NCBI GenBank assembly: GCA_030737875.1
Contig: CM060925.1
Span: 484,343,514 to 484,407,513, forward strand
Reading direction: 5' to 3'
DNA: 64,000 bases
Source: Allium sativum
Taxonomy: Eukaryota > Streptophyta > Magnoliopsida > Asparagales > Amaryllidaceae
Shown: piece by piece, positions 48,305 to 59,475 of the stretch
How the letters are laid out: each line of letters starts with the position of its first letter
How positions within the stretch are numbered: position 1 is the first letter of the stretch
Position numbers and translations under genes: made by a program
Notes under the pieces: model-generated
What the model was told of the DNA's origin: nothing
Seen by the model: the letters and a program-made list of their open reading frames with translations, nothing else
The model's database searches: none

Positions 48305-49437
48305 GAAATAAACTGAAAGGAGCTGGTATTTTTACAAGAAATCTCTAGCTAGCCTTACCTCAAGAGGTTTTTTAAGACCTATCATATTAGTACTATATAG
48401 AAATGTTAACTCCAACGATTTCTTTGTCCTCAGCGCTTACTATTTCCTGGAATTAGTCACTTCAACAATCTTTAATGGTTATATTAGAGAAATTCAATAA
48501 CAGATTTCGAATCTAATCAATATTGATATACAGGGTATCTTATCTATTGATAGGAGTATTCCGGTGATCCACACGATCCGAGTCCGTGCTGTTGGAATTG
48601 GAACAGGTTCGGCAGCAGATCACGAAATCTTGGTGATCTTCTCTATCTAATAAATGAGGAGTCCATTTGGAAATCGTCCGCCCCGTGCCACCCCCCGAGT
48701 ATATGATTCAACGGGAATCACACAGGGGTATACGGATAGAAACCTCTAGTAAAATACCTACCAGTACCCATAACCCAGTAGATAAAGTAAATTACATAGT
48801 ACATTTTAGGGATTGGCGACTTACCCATTCAGTGACTTTGCCACTGGACGTTCCCAAAATGGGTACTATCGGGTCGGGTGAATTAGAGAATAGACAGACG
48901 CTTGGTGGCATTCCAACTTTCCTTCACTTTTCAGGGCCTATCCAAAAGAGAATCCTATACCTCTTGGTCATAAATAGGACGAACCACCTCCATGGATTTC
49001 TTTGCTTTAGAACAAAACAATCTGAATTAGGCTCGGTCAATCAGAATATGTATTTTCCATACGGGAGATCTTCCAGTTGAGAAGATCCATCGACCTGAGA
49101 CGAAGAGAAAGGTCTATCTATTTTCTTTAGTTATTCAATTAAACCAATGATTCGTTATTGGAGAAGATAACAACAATCATTTCATCGGACATGCGTATTT
49201 TTTCTTTTCTGATTGATTTCTTTGGTTTCATTAATGGAAATTCTTTGATGTAGTGAGTAACAGGCTCTGGTTGTTCACCGTTCAAGAATTCTTGTTTGGG
49301 CAGTTCATATTATCCAAACATAGTGTTTTGATCTAAGATTTCAATTCTTCCATGCTTCAGCAGTAGCATATTGCTCCATGGAGCTAAGGTCCAAAATATA
49401 GAATAAACAAGTGTTTCCTTGAATCTACCATCCGGCC
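48305..49437. other. Chloroplast-like non-coding sequence, possibly from the inverted repeat (trnV-GAC/rps12 area)
   Basis: The sequence around 48420-49430 resembles conserved chloroplast inverted-repeat spacer, but I place it only from memory of its general appearance. A 137-codon ORF at 48667-49080 on the plus strand has no domain I recognise and may be a spacer ORF. Junctions with rpoC1 (about 48305) and psbD (about 49438) are abrupt. Confidence 0.35.
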
Positions 49438-49565
49438 AATTCTGGCGCTGATTTGCTATGCGCTATTCATGGTGCTACTATAGAAAATGCTTTATTCAAA
49501 GATGGTGATGGAGCAAATACATTCCGTGTTTTTAACCCAACTCAAGCTGAAGAGACTTATTCAAT
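49438..49565 (+). pseudogene. psbD: Chloroplast psbD fragment, left half
   Basis: About 42 codons of the photosystem II D2 protein: [37 protein letters not shown]. The reading frame stops at the insertion point of a 4.45-kb LTR and continues at 54019 ([16 protein letters not shown]). D2 is a thylakoid reaction-centre protein. Only this middle part is here, so it is a relic. Confidence 0.9.
49561..49565 (+). repeat. Target-site duplication TCAAT (left)
   Basis: TCAAT before TGTAACAACC. It is repeated at 54019-54023 after the other end. Confidence 0.85.
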
Positions 49566-49821
49566 TGTAACAACCCGTATTTCAATAACATGTTAAAACG
49601 AGAATCAAGGCAGAATTTAATTTTAAATTTTGAATCAAGTGAAACGGGCTATGCCGTTGCGTTCGTCTCGGAAAAATACGCGAAATAGAGTCCGAGTTTT
49701 CGAGAATCGGAGTCCGTATGACCCGTTAAAGGCCCAAAGAAGATTTCTGGAAATTTGAATTTAGGAAACAGTTTTGGAAATCAGATCTGGGGCTAGGCGG
49801 GGAGTTTCCCGCCTAGGCCAT

Positions 49822-49896
49822 GTCGACAGGGCTGTCGACAGGCCTGTCGACTTGGGCCCAGACCAAGTCGACAGCCCTGTCGACTTGCCTGTCGAC
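49822..49896. repeat. GTCGAC palindrome array (solo LTR)
   Basis: Six GTCGAC sites spaced exactly 12, 12, 21, 12 and 12 bp. They lie in two mirrored triplets around a central TTGGGCCCAGACCAA, so the whole 75 bp can fold as one long hairpin. Confidence 0.9.
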
Positions 49897-50038
49897 AGGG
49901 GGTGGCCGGGGCAAGTAGCCTGGCGCACCTGTTTGTCTCACCTGGTCTTGTTCTCGGGCTGGGTCTGGAAGCTTCCGAGATCTGATGGTCCTAATCTATC
50001 CTAGGGTTAATCTAAGGGCCTAAAACTATCCTAATCTC

Positions 50039-50046
50039 TATAAAAA
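50039..50046 (+). promoter_or_regulatory. TATA box of the solo LTR (TATAAAAA)
   Basis: Lies about 140 bp downstream of the GTCGAC array, in a position comparable to the TATA box of the chromovirus 3' LTR. Confidence 0.5.
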
Positions 50047-51369
50047 GACCCTAAACCTAACCTAAATCCCTAAAAATCAAACCTAGCAACTAAGTGCTGC
50101 CAAAATCAATTTTGATCATGGCCTCCATCTCCAATCCCTAGAGCCTATGCACTCAAATCAAGTTCAAATCAAAAGGTGCAAGCTTGCTACACCAAATCAA
50201 GGCCAAATCAACATTGCTATGCGAGTTCCATGACGATTCTTCTACAAAGGAGGCACCTTTCTTAGCCAAGATGATTCATGCTCCTTTCCCTAGGCCTAAC
50301 TATGTAAGTTCTAGCTACTTTTAGATGGAAACGGTAGTTTTGATAATGACATGGGATAAAATGAGGCTAAACATGATTATGTGAACCTATATGAACCTTA
50401 CCTTGCCTCTTGTGTTCATGTTTATGATTTTAGGCCATGTGAGTGACTTAATCATGCCTCTCATGCTATGCATAACCTAGTTTAACTTGCAAGTTTGGAT
50501 CTTTATGCATGAAATGCTAGCATGAACCTTTAGGAACCGCTTTACTTGTGAAACATTGGCTAAGACAAGATTTTGGGGCTTATGCATGTTTATGAACCCA
50601 AACCCCTTATGCTAACATGCAAGTTTGTGGCCAAATCCTTTATGAGATTATGCATGCTCATGGCCAATCCCCTCTTTTAAGTTGTGCATGTTTATGGCCA
50701 AACCCTTTTTGGTAATATGCATGTTTGTGGCCAAATTACCTTATGACACTATGCATGTTTATGGCTAATCCCTTTATGATGTTATGCATGTGGAAGCCAA
50801 TCCCTTTTTGGCATCATGCATGTTTTGAGACCAATATGTGACATAGTATCCTTACTATGTTGACTCGCTTTGCTTGCGTTGGGAAAACACGATTTTGGGT
50901 AGTTAGATAAACATGAACATGTCGTAAAATCTTAACTTGAATATGACATGTGTTTATACTTGAAAATATGACTTGAAAGATAACATGGAAGTTGGCATGT
51001 AAGTATGCATAAAACATGAGCTTGGGAATTTACCTATTAAGTTAGGTCTACCCTTTGGGAATTTACCTATTAAGTTAGGTCTACCCAAATGCTTGAAAAC
51101 TTGTAACATGTTTTGGAAACATGATGAACTTAGATAATATGAGTGTGGCCAACTCGAGGTTGGGTTGAGTTTGCAACGTAAAACTACCCGGAACCGACCG
51201 GCCTAACTAGTAGTTGCAAACAATAGGACCCAATGTGAGAAGTTGGTCATGTCGCGCTTAAGACCCGAGGTTAGACTAGGTTGTGGTGTAAATCTACCCG
51301 GACCCGCCCGGCTTAACTAGTAACCACAACAAGGTCTAATGTGAGAGGTTAAGAGTGCATTAATTAAAT

Positions 51370-52160
51370 TAATGCCACATGATAAGGTTAAGTAAATTTG
51401 ACTAATGACACTTAACCGATATGACACGAATGGGTAGGTTAAGTGGGACCGGCTTGATTTCCTTAATGACACTTAACCGTGAAAGATGATTAGGAGATGG
51501 GGTTAAGTAATTTACACTTAACTAATCCGACAGGGTAATTAGATGGGGTTAAGTAATTAAGACTTAACTAACCTAACCATGGTAATTAGATGGGGTTAAG
51601 TAATCCACACTTAACTAATCTAAACACGGTAATTCGACGGGGTTAAGTTAAACACTTAACCAATTTAAACTTGGTAGTTCAATGAGGTTAAGTAACCAAT
51701 ACTTAACCAACTTAACGTGATAATTTAATGGGGTTAAGCAACTTATACTTAACCAATTATACATGAAGATTTGATGTGGTTAAGTGACCTAAACTTAACC
51801 AATCTAACTCGTTAATTTGATGTGGTTAAGTGAACTAAACTTAACCAATCTAACTCGTTAATTTGATGAGGTTAAGTTAACCTATACTTAACCATTCTAA
51901 CGTGAAAACATGATAAGGCTAAGTCACGAATCACTTGAATACGCTTGACCGATTTGACTCGGTAATTTGACAAGGTCAAGTTAATTTATATAATTAACCA
52001 ATCTAAAATGATAATTAGACGAGGTTAAGTTATGGATTGCTTAATATACTTAGCCAACTTGACACATGGTTTGTAGGGTTAAGTCTTGGACTTGGATACT
52101 TAGCCAATTTTGACATGGTTCGTAGACGGGCTAAGTTATGTACTTAAGTGACGCTTAACC
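51370..52160. repeat. GGTTAAGT/ACTTAACC motif field (solo LTR)
   Basis: About 18 loose repeats of roughly 45-60 bp, each pairing GGGGTTAAGTAA with a nearby ACTTAACCAAT, making short inverted repeats. Weaker versions occur at 100-200, 11780-11950 and 42120-42280. Confidence 0.7.
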
Positions 52161-54018
52161 CATTAGATAAACCCTAATTCGGAGGATTGGGTAAATAACC
52201 ATAGTTAACAAGGATTATGGAGATAAGGCTAAGTGGTAAACCTTAGTTAAGGGAAACTAAGTAATAATTCTTAGTCAAGGAAATTTGGACCATTTCTTAG
52301 ATAGATCAGTAACCCTATACGTTAGGTCAACGTTTAAGTATGCGTGTAGGAGCAGGCTATCTGATTTAGATAAAGGCTCCAACGAACTGGGTAACGAAGC
52401 AGCGGCTTCGGGGAACGTGAGGATATTCTTGGGATCCCTCTGTGAGCTGCCAGGTCATTATACTAGGCTCATGAGAGGTTGAGGTCTGCGGTAGAAGAAC
52501 CAAGAATATGCCTTGGTTGCTATGCGAGCGACCTAAAGACAGGGGTGGATAGCAGTGAGTCGGCGAATACATAAGGTGCCCGAGATAGCAAGTTCGTCGA
52601 TCATCTACCATCTTGAGTCAAGCGTGTACGTACGGAAAGGCAGGGAACACCCAACAGACCATAATTTGCTATCTAATTATGGGTGAGGTAGGCCGTAGGA
52701 TGTGGGCTGGCCGGAGTGTAGTTCTCATGCAAGATTTTCTCTTGTGTTGCCTTTCACTAGTTGAGGGAGGGGTCTCGTGGGACCATAGCCACGTGTAGAA
52801 AAGCAGACCTTAGCATCTGCATCGGCAGATAAATCTAAAGCTCCCGACCGAGTCCTGTATTTCTTGTTTTGGCCGGTGACAGGACTCGGATGGCACGATG
52901 TGATACATGTGCATCCAGTTATAGAAAAACGATTCACGATGAATGCGTGGGAAAAAGGGCGCGGTTGAGGGTTAGCGTAATCCCTAGTGGCCTAGGTGGT
53001 TTAACCCAAACCGAAATACGAAAGCGTGCAATAGTTAAGCGTAATCCCTAGTAGTGCTAGGTGGCGTAAGTCCTAGTAGTTCAAACGATGATTCATATGG
53101 AAGAGCCTAGCTAGAACAAGGGTGATAGTCCAAACGATTTCAAGGATAATACGACATGAGGAAGCCCGTACGAGGTACGGCAAAGGACTGAACTTATATA
53201 CATGGAAAGAAACATATGATTTGAGTAACCTATATATGCGATATATTAGGTCGACATGGACCATTACATGACTTTGAGCAAGGGACATTCATGGTTGACA
53301 CATGACGCGGGTAGGGATACTAGTACGAGAGGTGCAGAGCAAATATACATGTTAGAACTAGGAAGAATATACATAATAGATACCGTGGGATGTTAGACGG
53401 GGTAGATACCTTGGGATAATGTACTCGATAGAAATCTGATGATGTGATACCTTGACTTATCATAACACCGTAGTTTATCATGATACCTTAGTTTACCTTG
53501 CCGCAGTAGTTCAACCGGCTACCCTGGTTTATCTATCTTGTAGTTATCCTTATGTTTACTTTCAGTTTATGCATGTCATGTTACCTTTACCTGTTTTTAT
53601 ACTGGAAGTAGATAGGACTTACTCAGTCTTTTTGACTGACCCGTTTTGTTTCGCCTCTTTTCTTCCGTTCCCCCCCAGGTTTCAGGGAGGAAACAATGCT
53701 GTTTAGTTCGGACTTCTTCTGCTTGAAGGTCATCATGGATGGCTTGGACTCCTCTTGGCTATGGCTACTTTACTGTTTTACTTGGGGAATAATTCATTAA
53801 AAAGTCTTTATGCTTCTTTACTATTGCAAGACAGGTTTTGATGTACTCTGATGTAAAAGGCTTTAGACCTTATTTATTCATGTTATGAAAGTTTGATTTT
53901 ACTTCCGCTATTTATATATGTTCTGTCTTGTGATATTTCTGTGCATGTTTACCAATAATGCCCCTCCAAAGCTAGTGCATTCCTTTGCGAGTGACCCTAG
54001 CGGAGGAGGGGTGTTACA

Positions 54019-54023
54019 TCAAT
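54019..54023 (+). repeat. Target-site duplication TCAAT (right)
   Basis: Second copy of the duplication; it is also part of the psbD reading frame. Confidence 0.85.
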
Positions 54024-54126
54024 GGTCATTGCTAACCTCTTTTGGTCCCAAATCTTTGGGGTTGCTTTTTCCAATAAATGTTGGTTACATTTCTTTATGT
54101 TGTTTGTGCCAGTAACCGATTTATGG
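54019..54126 (+). pseudogene. psbD: Chloroplast psbD fragment, right half
   Basis: Continues D2 directly from 49565 once one TCAAT copy is removed: [35 protein letters not shown]. It ends abruptly at 54126, where minus-strand ndhF begins. Small substitutions relative to usual D2 (for example Cys in SNKCW) show drift after transfer. Confidence 0.9.
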
Positions 54127-54886
54127 GAATATAACCAACTATCATTAAGAATTTCGTCTTTCGACCAAAAACAAGCAAGAGGTGAAATACCACAAAGAGA
54201 AAGTATACCTAATAAAAAAGTAATTCTTGTAATTGGAATATATTTTGTTAACCCTCCCATAGGAACCATATTTTGACTTTTATCTAGTGAAAACCCAACA
54301 ATGGATTTCATTGAATGAATAATTGATCCAGATCCTAAAAATAATAAAGATTTCGAATATGCATGAGTGATCAAATGCAATAAAGCAACCCAATAAGAAC
54401 CTATACCCAGAGCTAATGTAATATAATAAGAACCTTTACCCAGAGCTAATATAATATAACCCATTGAGACATTGTAGAATAAGATAAACTTCTTTTAATA
54501 TCTCTTTGAGCAAGAGCCAAAGTAGATCCTAATAATACTGTTAATATACATATTAAGGAAATAAGATTCATTATGTAAGGTATGACTGTGAAAAGTGGAA
54601 GATGACGAGCTACAAGAAAATTTTCTGCTGCTACCATAGAAGCAGCAGGTATAAGAGCTGAAATAGGAGTGGGTCCTCCCATAGCATCAGGTAACCATAT
54701 GTGAAGGGGAAATTGTGCAGATTTATCAACTACGGCGAGGAATAAAAAAGAAACACAAACAATAATAAATAAAGAATTTACTCCATTATTGTGAATTACT
54801 TTAGTAACTATTTCGAACAAATCTTGAAATTCTAAACTACGCATTATCCAATAAAACCCTAAGATTCCTAATAATAAACCAAAATC
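54127..54886 (-). pseudogene. ndhF: Chloroplast ndhF fragment, copy 2, fused to trnL intron
   Basis: About 250 codons of the same region as copy 1 but with different ends: from [12 protein letters not shown] to [11 protein letters not shown]. It has a frame break near 54465 and a ~33-bp tandem duplication at 54401-54460 (ACCCAGAGCTAATATAATAT-like units). Upstream it is joined in frame to the trnL intron, so an ORF starts at an ATG in intron sequence (54934). Different ends and many differences from copy 1 argue for a separate transfer or an old duplication. Confidence 0.9.
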
Positions 54887-55237
54887 AATGGATTTTCCTT
54901 TTACTATAAATTTCATTGTTGTCGGTATTGACATGTAGAATGGGACTTTCTCTTTATTCTCATTCGATTAATCATTTTTTTGTTATAGAAGAATTTAAGT
55001 TACCAACGCAACGTAGTCAACTCCATTCATTAGAACAGCTTCGATTGAGTCTCTACACCTATCCTTTTTTGTTCTCTTTTTTAAACCCTTGTTTTTCAAA
55101 AAATAAAGATTTGGCTCAGGATTGCCCATTTTTAGTTCCAGAGTTTCTTTGAATTTGGAAGTTTTAACTTAGCAGGTTTCCATACTAAGGCTCATTCCAA
55201 TCAAGTCCGTAGCATCTACCAATTTCGCTGTATCCCC
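54887..55237 (-). pseudogene. trnL-UAA: trnL-UAA 5' exon and intron, truncated inverted copy
   Basis: The 5' exon on the minus strand is 55203-55237 (GGGGATACAGCGAAATTGGT...GGACTT). The group I intron follows down to 54887 and then jumps into ndhF, so the 3' exon is missing. It is a copy of the 62205-62560 segment in reverse orientation. Confidence 0.85.
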
Positions 55238-56167
55238 CTTTTAGACAAGGACCCAGTTGTTATTTTACCTAACTTTTTCATTTATCTTGGAACCATTGAG
55301 TTCATTATATATTGATTCCTATATTAAAAAATTGTGTGTGCCTATATTATTTTTTTGGCTATCCCCTCTTGTTCCACCTCTATTGTATGAATCATCTTTG
55401 TTTCAATCAGAAGTGATTCTATCATTGATGTATCCACAATTCAATATAGAGAGGTATATACCACATATATATACATCCTCCTCCCCCCTTTTTTTAGAGT
55501 GTGCTTTGGAATATTGGAAGGGTCGACATTCTTCCTTATTGTGTTTTGTCCTATTTTCGTCCCTTTTCGAACGAAATCAGAGGAATGTCTAATTATAATT
55601 TTTATTGTTGTATCTTTATCCTTAATTTATACCTTTCTTAGGACTAATCCGCTATAATATGAATCCGTATTTCTTATAATATTCTCAATTCTAAAAAAGG
55701 AATTCCAACTTTTTTGGTATTTTCAATATCTTATTATTATAAATTAAAATATAAAAAATTTCTTTTTTTTATATTTTAAATTTATTATATAATGGAATGC
55801 AAAAAATATGTGTTATATATATATATATTAAATTAAGATAAATAATGTAAATTCTAAATATGCTAAAAAAATAACAGTAATGTAAATGTATATCATAAAT
55901 AATTATTATGTATAATACTAAAATTGAAATTAGTCTGATATTTTATTTCTATTACATTATTAGATCTGTTACATTATTAGAATAAAATTCTATTTAGTCA
56001 TATAATTCTATTTATTTATTAAATATATTATTAATATTAATCTGCATATTAATTTTAATGAACTAGAATATATAATATATAGTTTATATTAAATAATTTA
56101 TATTAAATATATAGTTCATACGAACTTTACAGCTAATAGCGGGGATCTGGTAGTCTCTTGAATTCCT
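54887..56167. repeat. Inverted repeat arm A (trnL intron to trnL-trnT spacer)
   Basis: About 1.28 kb matching 61268-62560 in reverse complement, including trnL exon 1, the AT-rich trnT-trnL spacer and the block CAGCTAATAGCGGGGATC. It stops just before where trnT lies next to the other arm. Confidence 0.85.
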
Positions 56168-56784
56168 AAATCGACTATTCTAGCTTTACCTTTACTAAGA
56201 ATAAGAAAAAAAAGGAGCCCCACTTGGTTTTGTTGGTCTTTTATTTTATGTTATTTTATTAGTACACTCTTTGTTTTGTTGGATTGGAACGTATACATCA
56301 AAAATTCAATGTAAAATTGGAATGAGAATGAAATAAATTGTTTCAAATCAGTGCTAAAAGAACTTAGATTTCAAAAAGATGTGCTTTAACCTAAAAGGTA
56401 CTTTTCCATAAAATTAACTTCTATGAAGATTTAGTTCATTGTATATCATATAATAAACAAGCTATTTTGTGTCTGTAACCCCCAAAAAATTGAGCAATCT
56501 ATTCCATTGAACAAGAACAGAGTGATTGAAAAAATAGAGTATTAGTATCTCTTAAACTTTTAATATTGAATATAGCAATAGTACTAGTTGTACTAAATCT
56601 ACATATATTTTCCCTTATCAATTAGTAATGGGGAAGAAAAGGAACTTCCCATATTTATCTGATGAGACATGTGAAACAAAAGAAATAATCTCCACAGTGT
56701 GAATTTGTTTTATTTCATTTTTCTCTTAGTCTTCCCTTTCGCAAAAATGGAGGAATGAATTTCTCTATTCATGAGATCCTAGTT
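56168..56784. other. Chloroplast-like spacer upstream of trnD
   Basis: AT-rich, no gene seen. Probably spacer next to trnD in the chloroplast (psbM side). Confidence 0.35.
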
Positions 56785-56858
56785 CGGGACTGACAGGGCT
56801 CGAACCCACAACTTCCGCCTTGACAGAGCGGTGCTCTGACCAATTGAACTATAATCCC
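56785..56858 (-). tRNA. trnD-GUC: Chloroplast-derived trnD-GUC (copy 1)
   Basis: 74 nt with anticodon GTC in CTGTCAA, T-loop GGTTCGAGCC and matching acceptor ends GGGATTA/AGTCCC. One acceptor and one anticodon-stem pair are weakened, so it is nearly intact but probably not used in the nucleus. It belongs to the native trnE-trnY-trnD cluster. Confidence 0.85.
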
Positions 56859-57167
56859 GGCGAGGTGTATAGCATATACATATTTAGGATTTCATCAGAA
56901 TATCTTACTCGTCATATTGGAATGTAACATATATGCAAATGATATATTGATATTATATCCACGTAAACATGGTCTTTAGTGAAAGTGAGATAGATTATTA
57001 GTAACTAGTGATTTTTTATTTTATTGTTAAATAAAAATAATCAATCTTTCAATGAGATGAAAAAAGATAGAGATTTTTTTTCTTTATTTCTCTACGAAGC
57101 AGGCATTTCCCATTCTTTTCTATTGAATAAATTAATTTTATCTTACTCATGCAATGGGGTGAATTTT

Positions 57168-57250
57168 TGGGCCGAGCTGGATTTTAACCAACATAGATAG
57201 TCATCAATGAATTTACAGTCCGTCCCTATTAAACGCTCGGGCCTTGACCC
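57168..57250 (-). tRNA. trnY-GUA: Chloroplast-derived trnY-GUA (copy 1, decayed)
   Basis: Anticodon GTA in CTGTAAA, with the long variable arm typical of tRNA-Tyr. The T-loop is changed (GGTTAAAATCC) and the D-arm altered, suggesting a pseudogene. Confidence 0.8.
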
Positions 57251-57309
57251 ATGAAGAATTCTTTATATGCTTATTGATAATCTATGATCAACTTCCTTTC
57301 GTAGTACCC

Positions 57310-57382
57310 TACCCCCAGGGAAAGTCGAATCCCCGCTGCCTCCTTGAAAGAGAGATGTTCTGAACTGCTAGACGATGAGGGC
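57310..57382 (-). tRNA. trnE-UUC: Chloroplast-derived trnE-UUC (copy 1)
   Basis: 73 nt with anticodon TTC in CTTTCAA and GGGGATTCGACTT in the T-arm. A few stem changes relative to the normal gene. Confidence 0.85.
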
Positions 57383-57694
57383 ATATTCACCCGACCGTCA
57401 TCATACTATAATGATAGTATGAATAGTTTTTTTGGAATTGTCAATATAATCTAATGGTATGGCTAGATTTGTACAATCTTTTTATATTCTGATTCTATAG
57501 GATTTGAATTTGAATTGAACGTTTTTTTCTTCGGTTTTAACTCATTGCTTCGTTTCTTGTTCAGATAAAATATGCCTATCACTATCTTACATTAAGTTAG
57601 AAAATTAAAAAATGAGATTTTTTTTATCCCTTTTATAGGTAAATAGAATTTATTTTTCCGTTATTTCTCTTATGAGTCTACTGCATATATGTAT
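57383..57694. other. trnE-side chloroplast spacer
   Basis: Chloroplast-like spacer upstream of trnE, cut at 57694 by an insertion. No gene. Confidence 0.5.
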
Positions 57695-58753
57695 TGTTGA
57701 CGGGCAAAATTCTCGCATGCCAACACCCATTGTGTATGTGTGTACAATTATCCAAATAAGCAGTAAAGTAAATAAATGTGGGGAGACACATCTTTTATAG
57801 TGGTTCGGCACTAACACCTACATCCACTTTATAATCATCATTCATCATATCTTTTGACAATTACAAAGTTGTACAAGTTCGGACAATTGCTAAGTTCAAA
57901 GTGTTACAATAGAATAACAAAATATATGTTTTTTCTACACTTTGACCAAATTTCCCTTCTTCTTCGTTGAGAAGCGTTGACTTGGTCAACAATATCCAAG
58001 TTTAGTGTTCATGTCCATGAAGTTCAAAAGTAGCATGACAAACCTTGCTAATGTTCAAGTGTTGAGGGAAAACATGCATGTCATGTTTTAATTATCCTTC
58101 TTCCTCTTCCTTGAGATGAGTTGACTTGGTCAACTATGAGAAAAACAAGCTTTAATGTCCAAGAGATCTAGATACGATGTATCTATTCTTGCTAGTGTCC
58201 AACAAGCTAGGGAATATGTATGCACCTCCTTTCAACTACTCATGCCATGTCCAATGGTCATGGGGGAGGTGTTGGAAGCCATTAATGAGTGTTTGGAGCT
58301 CTCAAGGTCCAAAAATTCCAAAAGAGAAGGCCCTTAATGAAGGCCAAGGCTTGGAGATTTATAGCAGGAAGGTTAGGGGGGAGTAGGTGAGCAGCGGGGC
58401 CCACAGAAGCCATTTTCGCACCCCATAAAACAACCAACATAAGGAAATTCGCACCCAGAATTTCGAACCCAGAATTTAGTACCCAGAATTTCGAACCCAG
58501 AATTTCGAACCCAGAATTTTGAATCTAGAATTTCGAACCTAGAATTTCAAACCCAGAATTTCAAACCCAGAATTTCGCACCCAGAATTTCGAACCTTGAA
58601 TTTCGAACCCAAGATTTTGAATCCAGAATTTCGAACCCAAAATTTCAAACCTAGAATTTCGAACCCAGGTGCTTTGTGTTTTTTTTGACGCTTGAGCGCT
58701 TCGGTCACCAAATACTTGATGTGTGACAGCTTCGACAAAAAAGCGTGTCAAAA
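57695..58753. mobile_element. Unclassified ~1.06-kb insertion in the chloroplast mosaic
   Basis: Non-chloroplast sequence starting TGTTGACGGG and ending CGTGTCAAAA, bordered on both sides by TGTAT (57690-57694 and 58754-58758). The ends are weakly inverted (TGTTGACGG against TTTTGACAC). It has no coding region I trust and ends in a 15-bp repeat array. It could be a small non-autonomous element. The short TSD in AT-rich flanks could be chance. Confidence 0.4.
58444..58670. repeat. 15-bp AATTTCGAACCCAG array
   Basis: About 14 units of GAATTTCGAACCCA at a regular 15-16 bp step, with minor changes (CAAACC, CGCACC). The core TTTCGAACC is also the half-site of the palindromes at 1307-2035. Confidence 0.9.
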
Positions 58754-58765
58754 TGTATATATGTA

Positions 58766-59036
58766 GTGGGTCTTGCAGTCAAGCTCCCTTATGCCTTTGC
58801 ACTAGAGGTCCAATCTCCGTCCAGTCCAAGGAAACCTTTCCATGCCTCCATTACCTTTTGGGAGGCCTACGCCCTATAGAAACTGTCTGCCTGAGACTGT
58901 CCCTTGGCCCGTAGGTCCTGACACAAAGTTAGAATTCTAGCTCTTCTATCTCACTGATGGCTCGATCCCCTGGGAAGGAGGCCTTCTTCACCTTCCACTT
59001 AAGCTGCGCAGGAAAGGCCCAAAGCCAATCCCAAGG
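58766..59036 (-). pseudogene. rrn23: Chloroplast 23S rRNA fragment, second
   Basis: On the minus strand it covers the 23S stretch ending around GGGACAGTCTCAGGCAGACAG and the following CTACGCC/GGCATAAGGGAGCTTGACTG part. It overlaps the 3' end of the first fragment and extends beyond it on both sides. Small deletions are present (for example around 58950). Non-functional. Confidence 0.85.
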
Positions 59037-59385
59037 AACAATGGCGTTGAAAAGGGCTTTAGGATCATGGGGTAGTTTTCTATCAGATAGGAAGGGCTGT
59101 TGCACAAAATGTACTTCTAAGTAATTTTCGCATAGATCCTATATCTATCTATATGAAGAAGAAATCATGTAAGGAAGGAGATTCCTATTTGTACAAAAGG
59201 TACTTCAAACTTGGAACGAGCATGAAGAAATTAACGATACTTCTTTATCTTTTGAGTTGTTCTGCCAGATTGGTCGCTAAAGATCTATGGTCTTCACCCG
59301 GATCCGATGAAAAAAATAGGATCACTTCTTGTGGATTCGTTGAGAATGCTTCTGATCTAGTTCGTGGCCTATGATAAGTAGAAGG
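59037..59385 (+). pseudogene. ycf2: Chloroplast ycf2 C-terminal-region fragment
   Basis: The frame reads [15 protein letters not shown] then [36 protein letters not shown] and [12 protein letters not shown], which is the late part of the large chloroplast ycf2 protein. The reading frame is open for about 100 codons to a stop near 59372. Native ycf2 has over 2000 codons, so this is a small remnant. Confidence 0.85.
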
Positions 59386-59475
59386 TGCATTCAAATAGTT
59401 CCTAAAAACTCACACAAATTTTCGTTATATACGTCTTACTTATTCCGCATGGAATTTCTACAATTTAATTAGATT

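Larger units (their letters stand above)
49566..54018 (+). mobile_element. Solo LTR (4453 bp) inserted in psbD
   Basis: Starts TGTAACAACCC and ends GGGGTGTTACA, with TCAAT duplications on both sides. The end block (GAGTGACCCTAGCGGAGGAG) matches the chromovirus LTRs in this window, so it belongs to a related but longer LTR family. No primer site, polypurine tract or pol sequence is inside, and no plausible gene was found. A solo LTR forms when the two LTRs of a full element recombine. Confidence 0.85.

Noticed and set aside
48667..49080. 137-codon ORF as a real gene
   Set aside because: No domain is recognised, and it lies in what looks like chloroplast spacer between two gene fragments.
54022..54276. 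84-codon plus-strand ORF joining psbD to further sequence
   Set aside because: Only the first ~36 codons are psbD; the rest is antisense ndhF read in a chance frame.
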